Assembly (NCBI GenBank): GCA_964345135.1 | Contig: CAYFQI010000039.1 | Span: 1 to 15,026 of the forward strand | Source of the DNA: CAYMKE01 sp964345135 | GTDB taxonomy: Bacteria > Bacteroidota > Bacteroidia > Bacteroidales > JBBRXJ01 | Length of the DNA stretch: 15,026 bases | Direction of reading: 5' to 3' | Shown here: positions 9,563 through 15,026 of the stretch, one piece after another | Layout of the letters: every line of letters begins with the position of its first letter | Position numbering within the stretch: position 1 is the stretch's first letter | Position numbers and translations under genes: made by a program | The notes under the pieces: generated by a model | What the model was told of the DNA's origin: nothing | The model's database searches: none | The model's input: the letters and a program-made list of their open reading frames with translations, nothing else

Positions 9563-9599
9563 CCTGTTTGCCGTTGTCCGTAGCTTCCACGCTACGGAC
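9542..9599. repeat. REP-like hairpin repeat, copy 1, overlapping the EamA stop codon
   Basis: Bases 9542-9596 are identical over 55 nt to 10499-10553, which ends at the gap. The downstream half forms a perfect 9-bp stem: GTCCGTAGC at 9576-9584, loop TTCCAC at 9585-9590, GCTACGGAC at 9591-9599. The upstream half supplies the last codons and stop of the permease gene. A 27-nt core (seven A plus the 20 nt ending CTGTT, 9542-9568) occurs a third time at 10720-10746. It behaves like a small dispersed palindromic element, possibly REP-like, and the hairpin could also end transcription, although no T-run follows. No transposase is nearby. Confidence 0.7.
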
Positions 9600-9679
9600 T
9601 TCAAAAATTAACTACACAACACAAAAAAAAGTTGGATGATAAAAACAGATTGCTATATTAAATATATTAATCCATTATT

Positions 9680-10519
9680 ATGAAAACACGTATTTATTTT
9701 ATTATTGCATTATGTTGCAATACATTCTTAGGATTTTCGCAGGAGAGTACCCTGGAAACATTCCCCAAAGCACTTAAAGACATCCCTTATGTATTTAAAG
9801 GAGAAATGACAGGGGTAGAGTATTATTTTGGCGACAGCCTCGGCAACCGCCTGCCCAAGGGAGTTTTTCACTTAAAAAACGGGGAGATTGGTATAGCTTA
9901 TTCATCGGCAACAATAAAGGTGTGCCAGGTATTTAAAGGTGGCGATAAACTAAAACCCGGTACAATTGAACTCGTTACTTCGGCACCGAAACATTTTCGA
10001 AGTTCTGTAAATATAAATGAAGAAGGAGATACCAATGTAAGCTTTTTTTATATTCCACATGCACATAATAATTATATTTCTCCTATAATCATGGAACAGG
10101 ATATGTACAATGGCATATTTTTTTGCAAAAAAGCCCGGTATCCCGGCGATTCAGGATTTGAATTCGACAATCCGTTTGGGGTTTATGTTTCAGAAATTAA
10201 CAGGATAGGTTACAGCAAATGGACAGAAACAGAGCCGGGCAAAAGAAGGCAGGGAAAGCACATGGCAGCCTGGTATGACCGGAAAGCAGACACCTTTCAC
10301 GTGTTTTATACCGAACACCAGGTTATGCAGTTTTTAGATAAGTATACAGGGCTTGATACCACTGCCGTGAACCATTGTGCGCACCCTAAAAAAGAACCGG
10401 AAAAAAAGGTGTATGCCCCGCCGCCTTACCCGTATGAAAAAAGCCTGGAAAACCACAATAAATGGATGGAACGAATGCGGAAACAAATAGACAGCATAAA
10501 AAAAAGAAGGAATGACTGA
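9680..10519 (+). CDS. Secreted protein, probable N-terminal part of the downstream metalloprotease
   Basis: As written this is a 279-residue protein. A Sec signal peptide covers about residues 1-20 (KTRIYFIIALCCNTFLGFSQ), with likely cleavage after FSQ. I do not recognise a named domain. The pattern of a beta-rich N-terminal region (VFKGEMTG, IKVCQVFKGGDKLKPGTIELVT, GIFFCKKA) resembles what I recall from the N-termini of Bacteroidota T9SS proteases. A Pro/Lys-rich linker at about 240-260 and a basic coiled tail (NKWMERMRKQ) follow. The stop at 10517-10519 lies in the hairpin repeat, and the final 84 nt of coding sequence recur across the gap. With an A10 instead of A8/A9 run the frame would continue into the IPT/TIG and protease domains. 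I therefore think the stop is artefactual or a disabling mutation. A weak promoter-like pair (TTG 9632-9634, 19 nt, TATATTAA 9654-9661) precedes ATG 9680. Confidence 0.85.
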   Translation: MKTRIYFIIALCCNTFLGFSQESTLETFPKALKDIPYVFKGEMTGVEYYFGDSLGNRLPKGVFHLKNGEIGIAYSSATIKVCQVFKGGDKLKPGTIELVTSAPKHFRSSVNINEEGDTNVSFFYIPHAHNNYISPIIMEQDMYNGIFFCKKARYPGDSGFEFDNPFGVYVSEINRIGYSKWTETEPGKRRQGKHMAAWYDRKADTFHVFYTEHQVMQFLDKYTGLDTTAVNHCAHPKKEPEKKVYAPPPYPYEKSLENHNKWMERMRKQIDSIKKRRND

Positions 10520-10525
10520 CCTGTT
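10434..10525 (+). repeat. Left copy of a 92/93-nt direct repeat flanking the gap
   Basis: This stretch matches 10654-10746 at all positions except A10489 versus G10709 and an A8 versus A9 run. The right copy begins at the very first base after the Ns. This is what two overlapping contig ends look like when a scaffolder fails to merge them. A true tandem duplication is the alternative. Confidence 0.85.
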
Positions 10526-10553
10526 TGCCGTTGTCCGTAGCTTCCACGCTACG
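10499..10553. repeat. REP-like hairpin repeat, copy 2, truncated by the gap
   Basis: This is identical over 55 nt to 9542-9596. The left hairpin arm is complete (10533-10541) and only six bases of the right arm (10548-10553) are present before the Ns start. A contig breaking inside a hairpin repeat is a common assembly failure. The copy may also be an assembly chimera that took the permease-side path at the shared 27-nt core. Confidence 0.7.
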
Positions 10554-10653
10554 NNNNNNNNNNNNNNNNNNNNNNNNNNNNNNNNNNNNNNNNNNNNNNN
10601 NNNNNNNNNNNNNNNNNNNNNNNNNNNNNNNNNNNNNNNNNNNNNNNNNNNNN
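10554..10653. other. Scaffold gap of exactly 100 N
   Basis: There are one hundred consecutive Ns, the usual placeholder for a gap of unknown size. The flanks repeat each other (10434-10525 and 10654-10746), so the true distance may be zero or even negative. Nothing can be annotated inside it, and any translation across it is meaningless. Confidence 0.98.
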
Positions 10654-10746
10654 ATGAAAAAAGCCTGGAAAACCACAATAAATGGATGGAACGAATGCGG
10701 AAACAAATGGACAGCATAAAAAAAAAGAAGGAATGACTGACCTGTT
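10654..10746 (+). repeat. Right copy of the 92/93-nt direct repeat flanking the gap
   Basis: This is the counterpart of 10434-10525, with one substitution and one extra A. After the shared CTGTT the two copies diverge completely: the left goes into the hairpin, while the right continues into protein-like sequence (LFLEIENERLVG) that fits the protease. The right copy is therefore the likelier true downstream sequence of the gene. Confidence 0.85.
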
Positions 10747-10837
10747 CCTTGAAATTGAAAACGAAAGGCTGGTAGGAGATGCAGAAGACAATGCCTCGCT
10801 GGTATTTGACATCATATATTTTCGTCTTACACGGTAA
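10656..10837 (+). pseudogene. Frame-broken middle section of the secreted metalloprotease gene
   Basis: This piece links the 279-residue N-terminal part to the protease. It begins in the N-terminal protein's frame (EKSLENHNKWMERM) and hits a stop at 10733-10735 after the A9 run at 10718-10726. A second frame from ATG 10733 reads MTDLFLEIENERLVGDAE and on through LVFDIIYF, then stops at 10835-10837. Adding one A to the A9 run joins the first frame to the second. Adding one T to the T4 run at 10819-10822 joins the second to the protease frame, giving IIYFSSYTVNPGD. Both breaks are single-base losses in homopolymers. The order of elements fits a region between an N-terminal domain and an IPT/TIG domain. 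It could be sequencing error or real decay. Confidence 0.7.
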
Positions 10838-12255
10838 ATCCCGGCGACACCATCCCCAATGTTCATAGTTTTGATACCACCTGTTACAGGGGCAGCATTA
10901 CCGGGAAAACCTGCGTGCCAGAAATTACCGGGTTTACCAATAATGTACCTGCCGGGCTGGGCAAAACCATTACCGTGGGAGGGGAAATACTGGACCCTTT
11001 TATGACAATACAAGGCAATTATTTTGGCAGCCAGCAGCATACCGGCACCCTGTTTTTTAAAAATGCCAACCAGGTAGATGCTTATCCTGTTGATGAAGAT
11101 TTTAACCCAATAAGCATAGACAATTATGATATTGATTCATGGAATGATGATGAAATAATTCTAAAGCTGCCTTCCATCATAAATGCTTTTGCAAACGATG
11201 GACAACGGCCTGTTCCGGGGAGTGGAGAGTTTAAGGTAATGAATTTTGCAGGTTATGAACACGAGGCAAGCGGGCTCACGATTCCTTATGCACTTTACCA
11301 GTATATTGATAAAGACACAATCAACAACAGCTTGTTGCAAAAGGCCAACGTGTACCTGTCAAACCAAAACGATTCGGGAGGGTATACCATAAGTTTTGAC
11401 CAAAGCGTGGAAGACTTTTCACCCCTGGCAAAACAAGCAGCAACGCGTGCAATCCACGACTGGAAGTGCGCCACGCTTGTAAACTGGGAAATAGGCGAAG
11501 ACAACCTGTCCAATTCCACGGGAGATGGCATTTGCACGATTTCTGCCAGTGCCATGGGAGGTGGCAGCATATTGCAAGTAACCTCGCCGGAAATCATAAA
11601 ATGTTATTCAACTTATCCCCACACCTTTTTTCTTAAAGAATTTAACATAGAGATAAACACGGATATCAACTGGCAGATAGATACCACCGTGGAAGACAAT
11701 TTAAGGATTAACAAATTTGATTTTTATTCTACTATAGCCCATGAATTGGGCCACGGGCACATGCTCGAGCATGTAAAGGAAGGCAGTAATATTATGTATC
11801 ATAAAGGAGACAGGGGGTATATACCGGCAGAAGCCCGCCGGACGGTATGGGATTCGCCTGATGCAATTGAAGGCGGCAATACAGCTTTAACAGGCTATGG
11901 AACAAGATTACACAATTGCACACAACCCCATGCAGTGAATTATGCAGACCCAAAATTCTGTATCGGGTATTCGGGGTATTTTAGTGAAGTAAAACAAAAT
12001 GAATTTAATATAACCTGTTATCCAAATCCTGTTAAAGATAAACCATTAATACTTGAATTTTTTACAAATAAAAGTGTATGGGTTCAATACACATTATATG
12101 ACTTAATGGGAAGTGTTATTAAAAAATCGGATACTCAAAAGAAAAACGGGCTAATACACTATATCATTCCTATGCAAAGGTTAAAACCCGGGTTATACGT
12201 GCTAAAGGTTATTATAAACAACAAATATTATCATACTAAAATCATTAAACTTTAA
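10810..12255 (+). CDS. Metzincin-type metalloprotease with IPT/TIG domain and T9SS sorting domain (C-terminal part)
   Basis: This is the C-terminal part of a secreted zinc protease. The frame is open from 10810; the first start-like codon is GTG 10915, giving 446 residues, but coding-like sequence precedes it (SYTVNPGDTIPNVHSFD), so the true N-terminus lies upstream. Numbered from 10915: residues 2-125 look like an IPT/TIG domain (PEITGF, ITVGGE, MTIQGNYFG, GTLFF). Residues about 140-340 form a matrixin-like domain with the zinc motif HELGHGHMLEH (H276, E277, H280, H286) and a Met-turn NIMYH (M294). The usual Gly of HExxHxxGxxH is Met283. Residues about 372-446 are a type A T9SS sorting domain (CYPNPVKDK, then YDLMG and LKPGLYVLKV), so export through the outer membrane is expected. 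Collapsing the duplicated gap flanks and repairing two homopolymers fuses this to the signal-peptide protein at 9680 as one 785-residue product. Substrate is unknown. Confidence 0.88.
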   Translation, partial: HHIFSSYTVNPGDTIPNVHSFDTTCYRGSITGKTCVPEITGFTNNVPAGLGKTITVGGEILDPFMTIQGNYFGSQQHTGTLFFKNANQVDAYPVDEDFNPISIDNYDIDSWNDDEIILKLPSIINAFANDGQRPVPGSGEFKVMNFAGYEHEASGLTIPYALYQYIDKDTINNSLLQKANVYLSNQNDSGGYTISFDQSVEDFSPLAKQAATRAIHDWKCATLVNWEIGEDNLSNSTGDGICTISASAMGGGSILQVTSPEIIKCYSTYPHTFFLKEFNIEINTDINWQIDTTVEDNLRINKFDFYSTIAHELGHGHMLEHVKEGSNIMYHKGDRGYIPAEARRTVWDSPDAIEGGNTALTGYGTRLHNCTQPHAVNYADPKFCIGYSGYFSEVKQNEFNITCYPNPVKDKPLILEFFTNKSVWVQYTLYDLMGSVIKKSDTQKKNGLIHYIIPMQRLKPGLYVLKVIINNKYYHTKIIKL

Positions 12256-12266
12256 ATTAGGATAAC

Positions 12267-12313
12267 CTTACCGGGCAAGTTTTGCCAAAAAAAGCAAAAA
12301 TCTGAGCGGTAAG
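12267..12313. other. Nested inverted repeat in the convergent intergenic region
   Basis: Outer arms CTTACCG (12267-12273) and CGGTAAG (12307-12313) enclose an inner stem GGCAA (12274-12278), loop GTT, TTGCC (12282-12286), followed by a run of seven A. Neither strand has a T-run directly after the hairpin, so a classical intrinsic terminator is not clear. A structured 3' end of the protease transcript is plausible. Confidence 0.4.
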
Positions 12314-12319
12314 ATACTA

Positions 12320-12353
12320 AAGGCCTGGCAGGATTATATACCCACCAGGCCTT
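12320..12353. terminator. Probable bidirectional terminator hairpin between convergent genes
   Basis: Perfect 9-bp arms AAGGCCTGG (12320-12328) and CCAGGCCTT (12345-12353) enclose a 16-nt loop. The hairpin lies between the stops of the protease (12255) and the oxoamine synthase (12435), which converge. The T-tail is poor on the plus strand. The loop is longer than ideal, so the confidence is moderate. Confidence 0.5.
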
Positions 12354-12396
12354 AAAACCAACGTACACTGTATAAAAATATAATGTATACAACAAG

Positions 12397-12420
12397 GCAT
12401 CAGCATCAGCATCAGCATCA
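12397..12420. repeat. GCATCA microsatellite, four perfect copies
   Basis: Four tandem GCATCA hexamers are followed by a degenerate ACAACC. They sit 14 nt beyond the stop of the minus-strand oxoamine synthase, outside any coding frame I accept. Copy number may vary between strains by slippage. No function is evident. Confidence 0.85.
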
Positions 12421-12434
12421 ACAACCTAAAAACC

Positions 12435-13838
12435 TTACAACCCGGCAGTTTCATGAATTTTTTGTTTTTCGGACATATTTAAATACGTAGGCATATCTGG
12501 CTTTATATCTTTTTTCTTGTCGTATTCCTGTATTGATTTTACCAATACATCGTATCCTTTGTCTAATTGTTCTTTTGTTAATTCAGCTGTTAAAGACAAC
12601 CGGATACGAGTTTGTTTTCGAGAAACTGCTGGATATGGAATTCCATTAGCTAGTACTCCGTTTATTCCCATTCTATTTGTTACTTTTAAAACTTTGTTAT
12701 GATCGCCAAGTATTACAGGAAAAATTGCTGTTTGTGCATTACCAATATTAAATTTACCTTTTTCCAATTTTTGTCTGAAATATCTGATGTTATCCCAAAG
12801 TTTATTCTTTCTGTTAATATCCTCTTTAATGATTTGAATAGATTTATGTGCTGCAGCATTAGCTGCTACAAAAGGCGCTGTCGTAAAAAAATATGGCCTG
12901 CTTGCCAATACCAAATAATTAATCATTTCTTCATTTCCAGCTACAAAGCCACCCTGGCTTCCAATTGCTTTGCTTAATGTTCCGGTAAGTATATCAATGC
13001 TGCCGGACGGCATATCGAAATAATCCAATATACCAAGCCCTTTGCTTCCAATTACTCCAAAAGCATGCGCTTCATCCACCATTACGAGCGCACCATATTT
13101 TTTTGCCAAATCTGATATTTCAGGCAAATTGGCAATATCGCCATCCATGGAATACACGCCATCTACTACAATGATCTTTCCTGTATATTGCCGGTTTACA
13201 CGTCGTAAAACAGCTTCCAGGGAGCGCATATCATTGTGTTTAAATAACATCTTGTTCCGGGCAGTTACTCCATCCATAATGCTTGCATGAGCAAGCATAT
13301 CTACAATTGCAACATCATTTTTTCGCAACAATGCATTTAAAACACCCGTATTGGTCATAAAGCCTGTTGGATATACCAATGATTTCTCTTTTCCAAAAGT
13401 CCTGGCTATTTCGTTTTCTAATTTCATTTTCACATCCGTAAGTCCTGAAGCATTGCAGGCAGCACCTGCACCAGTACCATATTTTATTATTGTATTAACA
13501 GCAGCATCAATTACCTCGGGATGCTGTGACATGTTTAAATAATCGTTAGATCCAAAATTCAACATTTTAAATACTTTATGCGATGAAGGATCAAAAACTG
13601 CACGTTTGTTTTTGCATCCTTCTGTTGAATAGCGTAAATTATTTGAAGCTTTATTAAGTCTTAAATCTTCCTGCCAACTACTTAAAATAGTAAACCGATC
13701 TCTAAAATTCAGTTCGTCAAGTTCAGGATTCATCATTACATCATAAAGAGTATATCGATTCGAATTTATTTCATGAAAATTTGAATATCTAAAAGATACT
13801 TTATTATTTCCAGATACATTATAAAAATTTTTTTCCAT
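12435..13838 (-). CDS. Alpha-oxoamine synthase family PLP enzyme (SPT/KBL/BioF-like) with N-terminal extension
   Basis: This is a fold-type I, PLP-dependent enzyme of the family that condenses an amino acid with an acyl-CoA and releases CO2 (serine palmitoyltransferase, 2-amino-3-ketobutyrate CoA ligase, BioF, 5-aminolevulinate synthase, CqsA). It has 467 residues; typical members have about 390-400. The extra length is an N-terminal extension of about 85 residues plus a short tail. The core starts at LNFGSNDYLNMSQHP (93-107). Key residues are present: H184 in AHASIMDG (ring stacking), D255 and H258 in VDEAHAFGV, the Schiff-base Lys290 in TGTLSKAIGSQGG, and Arg413 in RIRLSLTAEL. The stretch usually reading GSRxxxG is replaced by GAGAACNASGLTD (122-134), so the substrate pocket may differ. 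Bacteroidota use such enzymes for sphingolipids, but a housekeeping assignment is not secure. The gene stands alone with its own promoter and converges on the protease gene. Confidence 0.93.
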   Translation of the reverse strand: MEKNFYNVSGNNKVSFRYSNFHEINSNRYTLYDVMMNPELDELNFRDRFTILSSWQEDLRLNKASNNLRYSTEGCKNKRAVFDPSSHKVFKMLNFGSNDYLNMSQHPEVIDAAVNTIIKYGTGAGAACNASGLTDVKMKLENEIARTFGKEKSLVYPTGFMTNTGVLNALLRKNDVAIVDMLAHASIMDGVTARNKMLFKHNDMRSLEAVLRRVNRQYTGKIIVVDGVYSMDGDIANLPEISDLAKKYGALVMVDEAHAFGVIGSKGLGILDYFDMPSGSIDILTGTLSKAIGSQGGFVAGNEEMINYLVLASRPYFFTTAPFVAANAAAHKSIQIIKEDINRKNKLWDNIRYFRQKLEKGKFNIGNAQTAIFPVILGDHNKVLKVTNRMGINGVLANGIPYPAVSRKQTRIRLSLTAELTKEQLDKGYDVLVKSIQEYDKKKDIKPDMPTYLNMSEKQKIHETAGL

Positions 13839-13921
13839 ATTTATTTTTTTTGTAATTAGAAAAATATACTTAATATATAAGATATATATATATGCTAATA
13901 ATTAATGCATATATCTTTTAT

Positions 13922-13954
13922 CAAAAATAAGGTATAAACTTGATAAATAACAAT
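13922..13954 (-). promoter_or_regulatory. Bacteroidota-type promoter for the oxoamine synthase
   Basis: Read on the minus strand, ATTG (plus 13951-13954) is followed after 21 nt by TATTTTTG (plus 13922-13929), a full match to the TAnnTTTG -7 box at consensus spacing. Transcription would start near 13915, leaving a leader of about 75 nt, very AT-rich and with no Shine-Dalgarno, before the ATG at 13838. The rest of the 263-nt spacer (13839-14101) shows only A/T runs. Confidence 0.6.
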
Positions 13955-14101
13955 CAATACTTAGATTTATATACATTTTTTATTAACACAAGGATGTGTA
14001 AAAAAACACAACTTTCTGATGAATATACAATTATTACATAAACATATAACAAATATGACAAAATAATAATATTGGATTCATTACTAATTTATCGCAACCA
14101 C

Positions 14102-15026
14102 TTACAAGCGTAAACCTACAACAAGTATATCATCTGTTTGTTGTTTCTCCCCTTTCCAATCGTGATTCATTTTCAATAAATGTTCTTCCTGTATTGGCAA
14201 TGGCATGGCCTGTATTTTTAATAATTCATTTCTGAACGTACGCATTCCGATTTTTTTCTTTCCATTGTAATCCAACTGGTCAGGAAAACCATCCGTGAAT
14301 AAATAAAACGTATCGCCTGAATAAAATTCAAGCTCGTATTTCCTGAACGCAAGTTTCTCAAAATCAAACCCAATGGTATTTTTCGTGGCTTTAAATGTAT
14401 AAAGACAATGCTTATCATCAGATTGAAATGCGTTGAAAGGTGTATGTATCTCCAGTTTTTTCTTCCTGACCAGGTATAAATCCCTGTTTGCTCCGGCAAA
14501 TTGCAATGAATAGTCCGGGTAATTAAAAATACAAACGGCCATGTCAATGCCTTCAATATGATTCCCGGGTTCATTATTATATAAATGTGCAATCAGCTTT
14601 TTACGTAGTTTTTCAAGCAGGGCAGCAGCATTGTTTACAATGCCCTCCTGATTTATGATTTCTTTTAATAATGAAATGCCAAGGATACTTAAAAAGGCAG
14701 CCGGCACACCATGACCCGTGCAATCGGCCACGACCACGATCCCGTAGTGTTCTTTTTCATGAACCCAGAAAAAGTCACCACTCACAATGTCTTTGGGATT
14801 AAATAATACAAAATAATCTATGAATAAGTTTTTTAAATCATCTTCATCAGATATAATATTCCGCTGCACCATGGACGCATAATCAAGGCTTGAATAAATC
14901 TGACGATTTTGTTCTTCAATAATTTCTCTTTGGAAATTCACTTTATCACGTTCATCTTCATATGATCTTTTAATATACTTGGATACAAAAAAAGTACATA
15001 ATAAAACCAAATTAAAAACAAATATC
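14102..15026 (-). CDS. SpoIIE-type PP2C serine/threonine phosphatase, membrane-anchored, 5' end outside window
   Basis: This is the C-terminal part of a signalling phosphatase. The frame stays open to the window edge, so the protein starts beyond 15026; an apparent TTG at 15010 lies inside a hydrophobic segment (IFVFNLVLLCTFFVSKYI) and is not the start. The visible order is the end of a transmembrane helix, then a short charged coiled-coil linker (KVNFQREIIEEQNRQIYSSL, then YASMVQRNI), then the SpoIIE domain to the C-terminus. Metal-binding acidic residues are in place: SGDFFWV, ADCTGHGVPAAF, FTDGFPDQ, and DDILVVGL near the end. In Bacteroidota this linker plus SpoIIE unit commonly follows a periplasmic sensor or TPR region, and such phosphatases usually act on anti-sigma-factor antagonists or similar partners. 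The sensor and the target are not in view. It is probably not co-transcribed with the oxoamine synthase, which has its own promoter. Confidence 0.94.
   Translation of the reverse strand, partial: IFVFNLVLLCTFFVSKYIKRSYEDERDKVNFQREIIEEQNRQIYSSLDYASMVQRNIISDEDDLKNLFIDYFVLFNPKDIVSGDFFWVHEKEHYGIVVVADCTGHGVPAAFLSILGISLLKEIINQEGIVNNAAALLEKLRKKLIAHLYNNEPGNHIEGIDMAVCIFNYPDYSLQFAGANRDLYLVRKKKLEIHTPFNAFQSDDKHCLYTFKATKNTIGFDFEKLAFRKYELEFYSGDTFYLFTDGFPDQLDYNGKKKIGMRTFRNELLKIQAMPLPIQEEHLLKMNHDWKGEKQQTDDILVVGLRL

Noticed and set aside
9353..9604. Minus-strand open frame through the hairpin repeat at the permease 3' end
   Set aside because: It is antisense to the EamA gene. Its first residues come from the palindromic repeat, which yields similar spurious peptides wherever the repeat occurs.
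10549..11040. Minus-strand open frame of 163 codons running into the gap
   Set aside because: It is antisense to the protease coding sequence and depends on translating Ns. The plus frame shows clear IPT/TIG and protease motifs.
12397..12420. CRISPR-like array
   Set aside because: The hexamers are directly tandem with no spacers, so this is a microsatellite.
12517..13542. Several plus-strand open frames of 60-90 codons
   Set aside because: They are antisense shadows of the oxoamine synthase, whose frame carries all the PLP-enzyme motifs.

Overview
The window looks like a Bacteroidota chromosome segment, probably from a draft or metagenome-derived assembly. Four signs point there: a protein with a type IX secretion (T9SS) C-terminal sorting domain, promoter-like sites matching the phylum's TTTG-N19-21-TAnnTTTG consensus, AT-rich intergenic DNA with little Shine-Dalgarno signal, and a SpoIIE-type phosphatase of a kind common in the phylum. 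A run of exactly 100 Ns at 10554-10653 is a scaffold gap of conventional length. Order or genus cannot be fixed from the sequence.

Layout: 1-399 is AT-rich non-coding DNA ending in a promoter. 463-6039 (+) encodes a 1858-residue alpha-2-macroglobulin-like protein with an intact Cys-x-Glu-Gln thioester motif. 6140-8488 (+) encodes penicillin-binding protein 1C. This is the classic bacterial pairing of a protease-trapping macroglobulin with a peptidoglycan repair synthase. 8642-9562 (+) is a ten-helix EamA/DMT permease. Its last codons and stop lie in a repeat that continues into a 9-bp hairpin.

The most complicated part is 9680-12255. As written it holds a 279-residue secreted protein, a gap, a short broken frame, and a metzincin-type metalloprotease with an IPT/TIG-like domain and a T9SS tail. 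The sequences flanking the gap are near-identical (92 and 93 bp). If that duplication is collapsed and one base is restored in each of two homopolymers (A9 to A10 and T4 to T5), the whole region becomes one 785-codon frame: signal peptide, N-terminal domain, IPT/TIG, metalloprotease, sorting domain. The apparent separate genes are therefore most likely one cell-surface or secreted protease broken by assembly errors, or a recent pseudogene.

After a hairpin-rich convergent intergenic region with a GCATCA microsatellite come two minus-strand genes. 12435-13838 is a PLP-dependent alpha-oxoamine synthase with an unusual N-terminal extension of about 85 residues and its own good promoter. 14102-15026 is the C-terminal part of a membrane-anchored SpoIIE/PP2C phosphatase that runs off the window.

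I see no CRISPR array, no rRNA or tRNA, no recognisable transposase and no clear new multi-gene defence or biosynthetic system. The items most worth following are the reconstructable protease, the hairpin repeat that supplies a gene's stop codon, and the extended oxoamine synthase.
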